Counted from the first letter of the stretch, positions 1-10,311 are shown. The stretch: 64,000 bases of DNA from an uncultured Chloroflexus sp. (GCF_937129525.1 NZ_CAKZNK010000143.1:1-64000), one strand, 5' to 3'. Notes: generated by a model from the sequence alone, not told the origin. Made by a program: numbers and translations.

Positions 1-1800
1 GCCAGATTGGTAAAGGCATAATTGCCATTGGCATCGGTCGTAGCAGTGGCAACCAGTTCGTCATCGGCAGTGCCGGCAACGCCATCAAAACCGGGCCGGT
101 AGAGACGCACCTCCACCCCACTAATGCCAGGTTCTCCACCATCCTGAATGCCGTTATAGTTCTGATCATTCCACACCCGGTCGCCCAGGCGAGCCAACGG
201 CGCGACCAGTCCGGCGTCCCAGGTCACATCGGTCTGATTGGCAACCAGCGTGATCACCGGCGTCAAACCGCCAGAATCGACATCGCTATCGAGCGCATCG
301 TTGCCACCCTGATCAGCGGTCGTAAAGCTAAATCCGGCGGGAAGGTTGCTGAAGCGTACCCGGTAAGAGCCGGCGACCAAACCGGTAAAGCCGTAGCGTC
401 CAGCAGCATCGGTGACAGTCAAGGTTGGTTGCACTCCCGGCGCAGTCGGATTGCTATCGATCGGATTGCCACTACCATCAAGCAGCTCAACCGTCACGCC
501 AGCCACGCCCGGTTCGCCGGTATCCTGCACGCCATCGTTATCGGTATCAAACCAGACCCGGTCGCCAAGAGCAGCGCCGTTTACAAACCCAAAATCGAGC
601 GTCTGATTGCCGTTTGCGTTATCGCCATCACCGGTTGGTTCACCACCGACCGACAACGTCACTGGCAACGAACGAACAGTTCCCCCGATCAAACCACCAT
701 TATCATCGTAATCAATATCATTGTCGGGATCGGGCGCCGGATCGTTGCCACTGCTCGACCGCATCCCGAAGAGTGCGCCGCCCGGCGCAAAGTTATCATC
801 GTCGATCACGACGATGTAGACCCCTGCGACCAGATTGGTGAACTGGTAATAGCCAGCGATACCACTGACCGTGCCAGTAACTGCGCCAGCCACGTACTCA
901 CCCGGATCAGGGGTACCGTTATTATTCACATCACGGAAGAGACTGAGCCGAACGCCATCGATCCCACTCTCACCATCAGACGGCTCGTAGCGTCCATCAT
1001 TATCGCGATCAAGCCAGACGCGATCACCCAACCGGAGCGTACCGTCAGGAACCAGCAAACCGGCGTCACGACTGCGATCCAATTGATTGGCAGCCAGACT
1101 AAAGCTACCGGTGCGCCCGGTTGACGGATTGGCATCCGAGTCGCGTTCGTCATCGCTACCTGCATCAACGATGGTAAACGAGAAGCCAGTCGGCAACACA
1201 AACTCGACCGTGTAGCTACCCGGAGTTAAACCGCTAAAGAGATAGTAGCCGGGATTTCCAAGCAGATCATCGCCGGTCACCGTCTCGGCAATGAGTGTAT
1301 TACTGGCATCGTACAGCCGCACCGTAATGCCATTAACGCCATCACTGGAAGGTTCATCCTGAATTCCATTGCCATTGCGGTCGATCCAGACATAATTACC
1401 GACCGCCGTCACCCTCACCAGACCCACATCCCAGGTATCGTCATTTTCACCCGACACCAGCTCAGTGACAGCGCTGTAGCCAGTTGCGGGATTAACATCC
1501 GAATCGCGGCTCTCATCGCCACCCTGATCGGGAGTGGTGAAACCATAACCTGCCGGCGGCGTTACCCGCACATAGTAATTGCCTGGCAAAATGTCATTAT
1601 CGTCAGAGAAGAGATAGTAGCCAGGGTTGCCATCGTTATCGGGACCAGAGAGAGTAAAGCCAACCCAGCGATCGCCAGTGCTCGGTCCGGCAATACCATC
1701 GCTATCCTCATAGAAATCGATCCGCGCCCCATTCACCCCGACTTCGCCAGTATCCTGAATACCGTTCAGGTTTGCATCAAGCCAGACATAGTTGCCGTAA
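1..1800 (-). repeat. Five tandem SdrD B-like domains (protein-level repeat, about 370 nt period)
   Basis: On the minus strand the coding sequence repeats an opening motif of the type GDRVWxDxDNDGxQD, starting near 1799, 1403, 1032, 570 and 190. Each is followed by ATPG/EPG-like turns, a GYYxF or GxYxFTNL strand and a VxxxPPxGF strand. The copies differ at DNA level, so they diverged long ago rather than being recent duplications. The last copy is cut by the window edge. Confidence 0.8.
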
Positions 1801-4358
1801 GAGGGCGGGATGATCGGGCCACGCTTAATACCAACCCGTGGCGGCTCGGCAGCCTGCAACGGATTGCCATTAATGTCGGTCGCCCGATAAGCAAAGGTAT
1901 TCCAGGCGATCTCACCTGGTGTGCCACCCACTGGCGCGCGCATCGGCCAGGTTATAACGAGCGAGTCTTGCGGGTAGAGAATGCGGCTACCGAAGTCGAT
2001 CCGCACTGCGCGCACTGTCGTAATGTCAGCGGGCAATTCAGTTGACCATTGCGGATCGACACAGCCAGGGGAATCAATGGGATTACCGTTAATATCCGTC
2101 AAACCCAGGTCAGGATTGCGGCACGGGTTGCTGGTTGTGCTGTAGTACACCGTCGCGCCATCAGGCGCCTCAATCGGGCCGGCCAGATAGGGTTGCCATT
2201 GGCTCGCACGCGAATCGTTGAACCGCACCACGCCAACATCACCAACCCAGGGCAAAATATCGATCAAGACCAGATTGGTCAAGGCCACTGAATTGGTATT
2301 AGTGATAATCAAGCGATAGTCGGCCATACCACCAGGCGTAGTAAGACCGGTATCGGGATCGCGCGTCCATTCAGTATCAAGCTGACCCAACACCCACTTG
2401 GCCGACTCGGCGCTCGCCGTTGCAGCGAGGCTCAAACTGGTGATCGACGACGAGCAGATCAGCTCACTGGTATTGCCATCGCCATCAAGATCATTCGTAT
2501 CAGGATACTGGCTATTGCACCGGTCGATAAAGATCTCATCCGATGGATTGGCAAAAGCTGCCAGCGCCGCAGTATTTGTAATCGTGCCGGCCAGCGTTGC
2601 CGGATCGATGCGGGCCTGGAAACGGATCGTAAACGACTCGCCAGGCGGCAGGCTATAGCCATTCCAGCGCCAGCGCAGCAGAGTGCGCCCCGTTCCATTG
2701 TAATTATTGATGACTTCTAAAACTGGATCAGGCGCGCCAGACGGACGCGCGACAACTGTGGAGCTACCAGGCACATAGATAAGGCTTTGCACCAGCAGAT
2801 CGGCCAGCACCGGATCGATCATACTGGCAGCCGGACTGCCCACTGGCGTGTTTGCCAGGGTAATCGTATATTCCACCGTATCGCCGGCATAGGCAATGGT
2901 CGGATTGACCGTCTTATTCACTTCCGCGCGCGATCCCGGCTCAATAATCCGCGTCCGGGCTTCATCGACGCGGGTGGCAGTATAACCATTATAGGTAAAC
3001 GTACTGGTCGCCTGATTGACGATCACGGCATTCACCGGCACTGAAGTCACAACGGCGCTGAAGTTATGGCCGGTAGCGCTGAAACCAAACGGCAGCGGAT
3101 CGAGATAGCGCCAGCGAATGGCGGTAATCCGTTCACCGGCAGCGAGGGTGAGGGTACTGCATCCACCGCCGGTATTCGGCGCAATATTCACACAACTGGT
3201 CGAAGTAAAGGGGCTACCAGGAACAGCGGTAAACGATGGATTGAGATTGGTCGCGTACTCGAGCGCAACGCGGATCCCGGCGACACTGCCGCCACCGGCA
3301 GTGATGCGGGTAACTTCCAGCTCTGGCGGCACCGGATCGGTCACCACCACATCATTCAACTCGGTCGTGCCGGTATTAACTGTACTGATCGTATAGGTCA
3401 CAGTACTGCCGACCAGCGCCGAATCGGGACCATTCTTGCCAAACCCGTAGCCAGGGGTAGGAGGCTGAATGCGACGGACATCATCATCGGTCAGAGTCAG
3501 GGTCACCGAGCCGGCCTGAGCAGTGACCTCCATTGCATTGCGCACCTCGGCGCCAACGGTGAAGGTAGTTGAAGGGAAGATCACTGTGACCGAGCGTGTC
3601 ACACAGAGTGGCGCAGGCACAGAAAGACTGGTGGCCGGCCATGTCACGGTATTCGTGGCGCCATTGTAGGTACCGCCATCAGACGCGCTAACAAAGACAA
3701 CGCCGGCGGGAAGCGTATCGACAATCTGGACATTCGTCAGATTCAGCGCGCCAGAGCCATTATCAGGAATACATACCTGCAACTGGTACGTTGTCGGCAC
3801 ATCAGGCGCGCCGCCGGAAACAAACGTCTTCTCTGCCACCGCGCGCGGTTCGGCGCGCGCCGTGATGGTGAGGAGATTAGAAAGGCGCGGCGGCGCAGTT
3901 GTAGAGCGCATCTCGGCGCGCAGCGTAGCTGTAGTTCCATCCGGGGTTGTGCCGGCGGGGAAGCGCACGCGCAACTCCAATCGACCGGTACTGCCGGCGG
4001 AAAGCGGCGCATTAAACGTCCAGGTAACCGCGCGCGTAGCCGGGTTATAGGTAGACATTGTGCCAGCGCCGAGCGACTGCACATCACCGGCGCCACCGGC
4101 CAGTTCTGGCGGGATCACCATCGTTACAGTGGCATTTTCGCACGGTGTATTGACAACGCTCGAACAACTGTAATCGACGTTGATCACCGACCAATCGCCA
4201 CTATTCACGACCGGGAAATTCGTACTGAGCACAACACTGACGGTGGCATTAGCCAAAACCACATCAGGCCGCAAAACCACAACCATCAGCGCGACAATCA
4301 ACAGAACGCTCAACAACGAGCGGCGAACAACGATGAACTGCTGCGACATACGCCACAT
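1..4358 (-). CDS. Giant exported SdrD/DUF11 repeat surface protein (C-terminus beyond window)
   Basis: An open frame runs without a stop from 4358 to the window edge, 1452 codons. The N-terminus has Arg residues followed by a long hydrophobic stretch (about residues 14-33) ending in a plausible signal-peptidase site. The next 850 or so residues read as DUF11-type beta domains with phrases such as [11 protein letters not shown] and [10 protein letters not shown]. The part encoded by 1-1800 is five SdrD B-like domains, each opening with a (G)(N/D)xVWxDxNxxGIQD-like motif rich in Asp, which in SdrD-type proteins bind calcium. It is probably an adhesin or S-layer-associated surface protein. Start 4358 is chosen because an AGGA lies just upstream; ATG at 4385 or 4349 are alternatives. 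The anchor type cannot be judged because the end is missing. Confidence 0.85.
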   Translation of the reverse strand, partial: MWRMSQQFIVVRRSLLSVLLIVALMVVVLRPDVVLANATVSVVLSTNFPVVNSGDWSVINVDYSCSSVVNTPCENATVTMVIPPELAGGAGDVQSLGAGTMSTYNPATRAVTWTFNAPLSAGSTGRLELRVRFPAGTTPDGTTATLRAEMRSTTAPPRLSNLLTITARAEPRAVAEKTFVSGGAPDVPTTYQLQVCIPDNGSGALNLTNVQIVDTLPAGVVFVSASDGGTYNGATNTVTWPATSLSVPAPLCVTRSVTVIFPSTTFTVGAEVRNAMEVTAQAGSVTLTLTDDDVRRIQPPTPGYGFGKNGPDSALVGSTVTYTISTVNTGTTELNDVVVTDPVPPELEVTRITAGGGSVAGIRVALEYATNLNPSFTAVPGSPFTSTSCVNIAPNTGGGCSTLTLAAGERITAIRWRYLDPLPFGFSATGHNFSAVVTSVPVNAVIVNQATSTFTYNGYTATRVDEARTRIIEPGSRAEVNKTVNPTIAYAGDTVEYTITLANTPVGSPAASMIDPVLADLLVQSLIYVPGSSTVVARPSGAPDPVLEVINNYNGTGRTLLRWRWNGYSLPPGESFTIRFQARIDPATLAGTITNTAALAAFANPSDEIFIDRCNSQYPDTNDLDGDGNTSELICSSSITSLSLAATASAESAKWVLGQLDTEWTRDPDTGLTTPGGMADYRLIITNTNSVALTNLVLIDILPWVGDVGVVRFNDSRASQWQPYLAGPIEAPDGATVYYSTTSNPCRNPDLGLTDINGNPIDSPGCVDPQWSTELPADITTVRAVRIDFGSRILYPQDSLVITWPMRAPVGGTPGEIAWNTFAYRATDINGNPLQAAEPPRVGIKRGPIIPPSYGNYVWLDANLNGIQDTGEVGVNGARIDFYEDSDGIAGPSTGDRWVGFTLSGPDNDGNPGYYLFSDDNDILPGNYYVRVTPPAGYGFTTPDQGGDESRDSDVNPATGYSAVTELVSGENDDTWDVGLVRVTAVGNYVWIDRNGNGIQDEPSSDGVNGITVRLYDASNTLIAETVTGDDLLGNPGYYLFSGLTPGSYTVEFVLPTGFSFTIVDAGSDDERDSDANPSTGRTGSFSLAANQLDRSRDAGLLVPDGTLRLGDRVWLDRDNDGRYEPSDGESGIDGVRLSLFRDVNNNGTPDPGEYVAGAVTGTVSGIAGYYQFTNLVAGVYIVVIDDDNFAPGGALFGMRSSSGNDPAPDPDNDIDYDDNGGLIGGTVRSLPVTLSVGGEPTGDGDNANGNQTLDFGFVNGAALGDRVWFDTDNDGVQDTGEPGVAGVTVELLDGSGNPIDSNPTAPGVQPTLTVTDAAGRYGFTGLVAGSYRVRFSNLPAGFSFTTADQGGNDALDSDVDSGGLTPVITLVANQTDVTWDAGLVAPLARLGDRVWNDQNYNGIQDGGEPGISGVEVRLYRPGFDGVAGTADDELVATATTDANGNYAFTNL

Positions 4359-4775
4359 ATTCCTGTGTGAAGACAACGATTGCATCAGTTGCTGAGCAAC
4401 AACCGAAACGCGACCGAATGGTCAAGAAAAAGTATATGCCTGACGCCGAACCAATGCATTACCAGAATTGACGACGAACGTTCAAACGTATCGTCATCGA
4501 TCTGATGGCAGCGACAACCGGCGCATATCGCGGCACACAATTGTGATGAAGGCGGCCTGGTTTGGTTTGTGAATTGAAACTGACTGATACGGTCGCAACC
4601 TTTCTTACCAAAAGGTAGAGAGTTCGCAACCGTCACAATACCCGGCTTCTGCCCGAATAGTACCGATTGCCATGCAATTGACAATCATACCTGATTGGTT
4701 GAACCTTCAGCGACGCCTTACCTCTTTGCAATAAGACTTCAAACAAGAGAGCAGCGCATTTCTGACGAAAATTCA

Positions 4776-4787
4776 TGCATATATGCA
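4776..4787. promoter_or_regulatory. Perfect palindrome TGCATATATGCA, possible operator
   Basis: The 12-base sequence is its own reverse complement and sits 43 bases upstream of the -35 box of the rightward promoter at 4830. Position fits an activator or repressor site, but no regulator is known for it and AT-rich palindromes occur by chance. Confidence 0.3.
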
Positions 4788-4829
4788 ATTTTTTGAAACT
4801 GACAAGCGATTGCACAATTTTTGCAAATA

Positions 4830-4858
4830 TTGCACACGACTGTAATATATGCTATACT
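4830..4858 (+). promoter_or_regulatory. Sigma70-type promoter for the pucC-like gene
   Basis: TTGCAC at 4830-4835 and TATACT at 4853-4858 are separated by exactly 17 bases. The start codon at 5014 lies about 150 bases downstream, leaving a long leader. Confidence 0.65.
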
Positions 4859-5013
4859 CACGCCGAAAAGAACATCCCGAAAACCTCGAATATTTACAGT
4901 GACCGGTCGCCGCGTCTGCAAGTAGCGAATGCTTAATGTCACCTGAAAAAATGTAGTGCGAACTCCGCGCTACAGCGTTATTCGCCTCTCTCACAGCTAG
5001 AAAGGTGCGCGTA

Positions 5014-6372
5014 ATGGGCCTGATCCGTTTCGCCGTCAAAACCTTTCGCCTCTCGCTCATGCGGGTTGGCGCCGGATGGATGTTCGCTTTGTTAACCTTT
5101 AATTTTAACCGGGTCTCAATTGCTGACCTGGGCGCAATGGCAGTCATTGTCACCACCCTTATCGGTCTCCATCACTTTATCTCGTTTTTCCAGGTCTACT
5201 GGGGTCGTTTCACCGATCGCTACCCGATCTTCGGCTTGCGACGCACACCCTATGTCATCCTTTCTAACGTTGGCGCGGCATTGATCTTTATGGCCTTGCC
5301 GGGTATTGCGGTTGGGTTAGGCGAGCGATCCGTTATCGCCACGATCGAAGCCTTTGCGTTGATCTTTATCTTTGGCGTGCTGATGGCGATGAACGGCAGC
5401 TCATCGAATGCACTGATTGCCGAGGTTACAACACCGAAAGAGCGCGGCGCCGTTGTGGCCTTCATCTGGGCGACCGTCATTATCAGCGGCATCGTTTCGG
5501 CGGGCGTGTCGCGCGCCATTATGCCGACCTACTCACCCGAGACGATGCAACAGTTGTACAACTTGACTCCGATCATCGTGACGGTGACCGTACTGCTCGG
5601 CGTGCTCGGCCTGGAAAAACCTATCTCGCCAGAAGAGCACCGCAAACTCCTGCTGGCAGCGCCTGAAAAGGGTGAGGCCGGTCCAATTGAGACGTGGCGC
5701 GTAGCGACGAATCTGATGGGCCACAATCCCCAGGTGCGTGGCTTCTTCCTCTTCGTGCTACTGGCGATTATGGGTATCTTCTTGCAAGATGCCATTCTCG
5801 AGCCATTTGGCGCTGAAGTGTTCGGTCTGCCGCAAAAAGACACTGCCGCCTTCCAACAGTACTGGGGCGCTGGCGCACTGCTTGGCATGCTGACCATCGG
5901 TATTCTGTCAAGTATCTTTTCGATTGCCAAGAAGACCATTGCAACCCTGGGCGGCCTGGGTGTTGCCGGTGGGTTGGCGATGCTGGCCATCTCTGCATTC
6001 ACGCATCAGCAGAGCATTATTATGCCCGCTCTCTTGATCATGGGGCTGGGGATTGGGTTCTTCAATGTCGGCGCGCTGGCGATGATGATGGAAATGACCG
6101 TTGAAGGCCAGACGGGGCTGTATATGGGGATGTGGGGCATGGCTCAGGGTCTGGGCAACGGTTTTGCGAATGTCATCAGCGGTCTCGGCCATACAGTGAT
6201 GATCGAAGGTGGCATCGTCTCTCCCGCTGTCGGCTATGGTCTTGTGTTTGGTATCGAAACGCTGTTAATGGTCACTGCCATTGGTATTCTGCGCGGAATT
6301 TCGGTGCAAGAGTTTAAAGGTCTCACGCGCCGGGATATTACGACCGCCCTGGCAATGGATACGGCTTCCTGA
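5014..6372 (+). CDS. BCD-family (PucC/LhaA-like) MFS membrane protein
   Basis: A 452-residue, very hydrophobic protein with about twelve predicted membrane segments. Residues 1-100 match the PucC/LhaA start, including the RLSLMRVGAGW stretch and the phrase YWGRFTDRYPIFGLRRTPY, typical of the bacteriochlorophyll delivery (BCD) branch of the major facilitator superfamily. Family members help assemble light-harvesting complexes, probably by delivering pigment in the membrane. The context, directly before bch genes, agrees. ATG 5014 is preferred over GTG 5005 because an AAAGG box lies 8 bases upstream of it. It has its own promoter and a 150-base gap to the next gene. Confidence 0.87.
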   Translation: MGLIRFAVKTFRLSLMRVGAGWMFALLTFNFNRVSIADLGAMAVIVTTLIGLHHFISFFQVYWGRFTDRYPIFGLRRTPYVILSNVGAALIFMALPGIAVGLGERSVIATIEAFALIFIFGVLMAMNGSSSNALIAEVTTPKERGAVVAFIWATVIISGIVSAGVSRAIMPTYSPETMQQLYNLTPIIVTVTVLLGVLGLEKPISPEEHRKLLLAAPEKGEAGPIETWRVATNLMGHNPQVRGFFLFVLLAIMGIFLQDAILEPFGAEVFGLPQKDTAAFQQYWGAGALLGMLTIGILSSIFSIAKKTIATLGGLGVAGGLAMLAISAFTHQQSIIMPALLIMGLGIGFFNVGALAMMMEMTVEGQTGLYMGMWGMAQGLGNGFANVISGLGHTVMIEGGIVSPAVGYGLVFGIETLLMVTAIGILRGISVQEFKGLTRRDITTALAMDTAS

Positions 6373-6521
6373 TAGTTGTGAGCGGATTGGCGCAAGGTTT
6401 GCGAGCAGGTTCAACGTCAAACACAGGCTGCTTTGCCGACCTCCCATGCTTTGTGTCAATACTGCTCTGGTTCGCTTGAAACAAAACCGGCTCACCTGCC
6501 CGGCGGAAAGACCTTACCGGT

Positions 6522-7331
6522 ATGGCGCTTGAGATTGCCTTCGATAAAATTGCTGACGTTTATGATGCCCAGCGCGCCCATCCACCCGCAGTAGCAACGG
6601 CGATCGGGCAAGCTATTATGGCTCAGATTGGCAGCGGCGCGCGCGTGCTAGAGATCGGTGTTGGGAGCGGACGCATTGCCTTACCGGTTGCCGCTGCCGG
6701 CGGGCAGGTGATCGGGATCGACATTTCAGACGGAATGCTGGCTGCTGCGCGCGAGCGAGCCAGGCAGGCAGCGCTGGTTTTGTCGCTGGTTAAAGCCGAT
6801 GCCCAGGCTCTGCCGTTCGCCGACGCAACGTTCGATGCCACCCTGGCAGTGCACGTGCTCCATCTCCTTCCTGACTGGCGGGCAGCGCTGGCCGAGATGG
6901 TGCGCGTAACCAGAATGGGTGGGGTAATCATTCAGGGCACCGATTGGCGTGACCCGGCCTCGTGTGTCGGTCTCCTCCGCGGACAACTACGGCAGGCTGT
7001 GATGGATCTGCTCCCTGGCGCGCGTCCACCCGGCGCCGGCGCTGCGGTGAGTCAGCATTTGACCAAACTTGGCGCGCCGGCAGGTGAACCGATTGAAGCA
7101 GCGCGCTGGCAACGCACTGTCAGCCCCGCCGAAGTGATCAGCGGCATGGCTGCTCGGATTGACGCCGAAACCTGGGCCTTGAGCGATGACATCCTGTCAG
7201 CGGCTATCGAGCGCGTGCAGGCATGGGCCCAACAACGCTGGCCTGATTTGAACGAACCCCAGGTGGTTGAACATCGGTTTCTTCTGACGGTGAGTCGCGT
7301 CGGTGGCATAACGCCGGCAACCAGCGAATAA
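6522..7331 (+). CDS. Class I SAM-dependent methyltransferase in the bch cluster
   Basis: 269 residues. The SAM-binding motif I VLEIGVGSGRIALPV lies at about residues 41-55, followed by an acidic GIDIS motif II, KADAQALPF and a post-II motif near 100, so the fold is a Methyltransf_11/25 type. The C-terminal half (140-269) is not recognised. It stops at 7331 and bchF starts 17 bases later, so the two are probably cotranscribed. Its substrate is unknown. It is not BchU-like in layout (no dimerisation domain) and I cannot match it to BchM, so a pigment role is inferred only from position. Confidence 0.75.
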   Translation: MALEIAFDKIADVYDAQRAHPPAVATAIGQAIMAQIGSGARVLEIGVGSGRIALPVAAAGGQVIGIDISDGMLAAARERARQAALVLSLVKADAQALPFADATFDATLAVHVLHLLPDWRAALAEMVRVTRMGGVIIQGTDWRDPASCVGLLRGQLRQAVMDLLPGARPPGAGAAVSQHLTKLGAPAGEPIEAARWQRTVSPAEVISGMAARIDAETWALSDDILSAAIERVQAWAQQRWPDLNEPQVVEHRFLLTVSRVGGITPATSE

Positions 7332-7348
7332 TGCGGAGGACACGGGTT

Positions 7349-7837
7349 ATGTACACTCCTGAACAGCTCGAACGGCGTAACCGTTCGCCATGGACAAAAG
7401 CGCAGTTTATCCTGGCGCCGATTCAGTTTATCGTCTTTCTCATCAGCTTTGGATTGGTTATTCGCTATCTTGCTACGGGTGAAGGGTATTGGATCGCGAC
7501 GATCAGTGTCTGGATCAAGATTGCGCTGATTTGGGCGCTGACGATCACCGGAATGTTGTGGGAACACGACATCTACGGGAAATACTTTATGGCGCCTGAA
7601 TTCTTCTGGGAAGATTTAGGCAATCTGATCGCGATCCTGACCCATAACGCCTATTTCGTTGCGGTCTGGCTCAAGCTCGATGACCGCACAGTGATGTGGG
7701 TGATGGTGTTTGCCTACGTGACCTACCTGTTTAACGCTGGCCAATTCCTCTGGCGTGGGATCCGTTCGGCGAAGGAGCGTCGCCTGTTGCAGGCTCAATT
7801 ACAGGCGCAGGCAGCCGGAGCTTCGAAGGCTTCCTGA
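7349..7837 (+). CDS. bchF: BchF, 3-vinyl bacteriochlorophyllide hydratase
   Basis: 162 residues with four hydrophobic segments. It matches the BchF family from the first residues: MYTPEQLERRNRSPWTKAQF, then LAPIQFxVFLxSxxLVxRYLATGEG, a WEHDIYGKYFMAPEFFWED loop and a C-terminal tail. BchF adds water across the C3 vinyl group, giving the 3-hydroxyethyl group used by BchC. The upstream in-frame ATG at 7331 is rejected because GGAGGA sits 8-9 bases before ATG 7349. Length is normal for the family. Confidence 0.92.
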   Translation: MYTPEQLERRNRSPWTKAQFILAPIQFIVFLISFGLVIRYLATGEGYWIATISVWIKIALIWALTITGMLWEHDIYGKYFMAPEFFWEDLGNLIAILTHNAYFVAVWLKLDDRTVMWVMVFAYVTYLFNAGQFLWRGIRSAKERRLLQAQLQAQAAGASKAS

Positions 7838-7921
7838 TCGGGTGAAGCATTCAATCGGTATCTTCGGGTAGTGTTGCTGACCAGAATTTACGCTTCGGCG
7901 TACTAGAAAGTAGATCGTCGT

Positions 7922-8911
7922 ATGCCGATCAAATCGCGCGCGGTAGTTATTCCGAAACGGAATACGATCGAAATTCGCACGGTGCAGGTCAACGAGCCGA
8001 AAGCCGGTGATGTGCTGATTAAAACCGCGTTTACCTCGATCAGCGCCGGCACTGAGCGCATGTTGCTCGACGGACGGTTGCCACAGCCCCAACTCCTCTT
8101 CCCTGTGGTGCCCGGCTATGAGACGGTCGGACAGGTGGTGCAGGTCGGAAGCAAAGCGCCTAAGGAGTTACTCGGACAGTGGGTGTATATCGGCGGCGCG
8201 CGCTGTTTCCGCGGCGTCAATGCAGCCTGGGGCGGACAGAGCGAGTATATTACCGCCGAGCACGAACGGGTAGTGCCGTTAGGCCCAATTGATCCGGCTA
8301 CCGGCGTGCTGTTAGCGCTGGCGGCCACTGCGTTACACGGCGTCAAGATCGGTCAGATCCGCCGCACCGACCGCGTACTGGTGTTGGGGCAGGGCATTGT
8401 TGGCCAGTTGGCAGCGCGATTGGCGAAACTGGTCGGCGCGCACCACGTCGCCGTTGCCGACCGCGTTGCAGTACGCTTGCAGGCCAGCCAGGCTGATCAG
8501 GTTATCGACGTTACCCGCGAGTCGCTTGATGAGGCAATTGGTGAGGCAAAAGTAGATGTCCTGATCGAGGCGACCGGCTCGATGGGAGCGTTGTCAGGCG
8601 CGCTGCCGTTGCTCGCCAATCACGGGCGGGTGGTACTGCTCGGCTACTATGACCATATCAATATTCCATATGCGCCGGTTTTTATGCGGGAAGCGCAGAT
8701 CCTGATCGCGCGTGAATGGGAGTTTGGTCCCGACGGCGACCTCCCGCGCGTGCGCGATATGCTCGCCAGTGGTGAATTGAATGTTGATGGATTGCTGACG
8801 CATCACGTGCCACTTGACCGGATTCAGGCTGCCTATCGCCTGGCGCTCGAAGACCCTGCTTGCTTAAAAGTGGTTGTGACATGGCCACAGAATGGCGCTG
8901 ATCCGACCTGA
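7922..8911 (+). CDS. bchC: BchC, 3-hydroxyethyl bacteriochlorophyllide a dehydrogenase
   Basis: 329 residues of the medium-chain dehydrogenase fold. The N-terminal part has the BchC phrase FTSISAGTERMLLDGRLPQ, followed by FPVVPGYETVGQVV. The nucleotide-binding motif VLGQGIVGQLAARLAKLVG is at about residues 156-174, and ATGSMGAL follows. It oxidises the 3-hydroxyethyl group to acetyl in bacteriochlorophyll a synthesis. Its place directly after bchF and before bchX fits consecutive steps of the pathway. Confidence 0.92.
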   Translation: MPIKSRAVVIPKRNTIEIRTVQVNEPKAGDVLIKTAFTSISAGTERMLLDGRLPQPQLLFPVVPGYETVGQVVQVGSKAPKELLGQWVYIGGARCFRGVNAAWGGQSEYITAEHERVVPLGPIDPATGVLLALAATALHGVKIGQIRRTDRVLVLGQGIVGQLAARLAKLVGAHHVAVADRVAVRLQASQADQVIDVTRESLDEAIGEAKVDVLIEATGSMGALSGALPLLANHGRVVLLGYYDHINIPYAPVFMREAQILIAREWEFGPDGDLPRVRDMLASGELNVDGLLTHHVPLDRIQAAYRLALEDPACLKVVVTWPQNGADPT

Positions 8912-8984
8912 CAGGATCCGGTTGTGAGCGATCAAATAGCGGTGGATCACAACGCCCGGTAGTAGGCTCAGTTTTAGCAAGATT

Positions 8985-9013
8985 GTGGTGACCTGATGCA
9001 ACCAGGTCACCAC
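8985..9013 (+). other. 11-bp perfect hairpin in the bchC-bchX spacer
   Basis: GTGGTGACCTG at 8985-8995 pairs perfectly with CAGGTCACCAC at 9003-9013 around a 7-base loop. No T-run follows, so it is more likely an mRNA processing or stability element, or a weak attenuator, than a full terminator. The bchX start codon is 20 bases downstream. Confidence 0.55.
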
Positions 9014-9032
9014 CTGGAAAGAGACACCGAGT

Positions 9033-10268
9033 ATGCCAGCGAATCCCAGGCAGAAACAAAGCGGTTCAACTGCGCGAATGCTGGCCGTCTACGGCAAAGG
9101 CGGCATGGGAAAGTCATTCTTTACCACCAATCTGGTCAGCAAACTGGCGCTGCTGGGTAATCGCGTGCTCCAGCTCGGCTGCGATCCGAAGCACGATAGC
9201 TGCAATGCGCTCTTTGGCGGTGTAAGCCTGCCTACGCTTGGCGATGTCTGGCGTGAATTCAAAGAAGCCGGACGCGAAGAAGAACTGGCAGCCCACCACG
9301 TCATTTTTAAGACTACCATTATGAATGGTGCCGCAACCGTCTACGGCTGCGAGATCGGCGGCCCCGAGGTTGGACGCGGCTGCGGCGGACGCGGTATCAC
9401 CTTTGGCTTCGATATGCTGGAAAAGTTTGGCCTCAGCCAGTGGGCACTCGATTATGTGGTGATGGACTTTCTGGGTGATGTGGTATGCGGCGGTTTTGCG
9501 ACTCCGCTCTCCCGATCACTGGCGGAAGAGGTGATCATTTTGTGCGGTAATGACCGCCAGAGCCTTTACGCCGCCAACAATATCGCCAGCGCCGCCAAAT
9601 ACTTTGCCAGTATGGGTGGGCGCACGAAGTTGCTGGGGCTGGTTGTGAATCGCGATGACGGCAGCGGCGTGGCTGCTCGCTTCGCCGAAAAGATTAACCT
9701 GCCGATCCTGGCCAGCATCCCGCTTGACCGCACAGTACGCGAACTGGCTGATGCCTGCAAGCTGGCACTGCAAGAGCCGCGCTTTGATGCTATCTTCGAC
9801 CGCCTGGCCCGCCAGATCATCGACCGCACCCTGCCGGTCGTCAATATGGAAGATGTGCGACCACTCGAATACAAAGAGTTCCTGAGTGTGTTTGGCGCCG
9901 AAGAGCCTGATATTGTCCCCGATGGCGCGAGCGCCGAGGAGCTATTTGGCGGCAAATCGATCCGTCAACCGGCGCCGGTGATCACACTGGGTTTGATGGA
10001 GCGAGCCGTTGGCGACAAACCGGATATGGATGCGCCTACCCGGATGGTGGTGAAGCGTCTGCTGAAAGAGTTGGGTATGTATGTCACCGAGGCCGCTTAT
10101 GACCCGAAAAAGGGCATGACGTTAACCGTTGACGGACACACCACCATTTGTATGGGTAACACTGACGATCTTGACAGCAAAATTGCGATACTGGCCGCAT
10201 TGCAGCGTTCGGGCGAACAATTTCGCTACGTTGACCTGCGCCGTCCGGCCAGTCCATTTTACCGTTAG
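9033..10268 (+). CDS. bchX: BchX, chlorophyllide reductase iron protein, with a C-terminal extension
   Basis: 411 residues. The NifH-like domain has the P-loop GKGGMGKS at 21-28, LGCDPKHDS at 48-56, and the cluster-ligand cysteines at 117 (RGCGGRG) and 152 (DVVCGGF). With BchY and BchZ it reduces the C7=C8 bond of chlorophyllide, passing electrons from its 4Fe-4S cluster with ATP hydrolysis. The core ends at about 310 with FGAEEPDI and ELFGGK, where purple-bacterial BchX stops soon after. About 100 further residues follow; the last 50 resemble the C-terminal domain of FtsQ/DivIB (GNTDDLDSKIAILAAL, YVDLRRPASPFYR). bchY and bchZ are not adjacent. Confidence 0.92.
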   Translation: MPANPRQKQSGSTARMLAVYGKGGMGKSFFTTNLVSKLALLGNRVLQLGCDPKHDSCNALFGGVSLPTLGDVWREFKEAGREEELAAHHVIFKTTIMNGAATVYGCEIGGPEVGRGCGGRGITFGFDMLEKFGLSQWALDYVVMDFLGDVVCGGFATPLSRSLAEEVIILCGNDRQSLYAANNIASAAKYFASMGGRTKLLGLVVNRDDGSGVAARFAEKINLPILASIPLDRTVRELADACKLALQEPRFDAIFDRLARQIIDRTLPVVNMEDVRPLEYKEFLSVFGAEEPDIVPDGASAEELFGGKSIRQPAPVITLGLMERAVGDKPDMDAPTRMVVKRLLKELGMYVTEAAYDPKKGMTLTVDGHTTICMGNTDDLDSKIAILAALQRSGEQFRYVDLRRPASPFYR

Positions 10269-10311
10269 TCAAGCGGCATTGTAACCGCGAGCCGGATGAT
10301 GGAGGTGAGCG

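Larger units (their letters stand above)
4359..5013. other. Divergent intergenic region between surface protein and pucC-like gene
   Basis: About 650 bases with no convincing gene. The right half is AT-rich and holds a consensus promoter reading right and a 12-bp palindrome. No clear promoter for the leftward surface-protein gene was recognised; a TATACT-like box lies near 4432 on the minus strand without a good -35. Confidence 0.6.

Noticed and set aside
412-4050. Many plus-strand frames over the left 4 kb
   Set aside because: They are shadows of the minus-strand surface protein; they lack ribosome sites and have Arg/His/Gln-rich, low-complexity products.
4385-5156. Minus-strand ORFs in the intergenic region
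   Set aside because: They overlap each other and the pucC promoter, and have no ribosome sites or domains.
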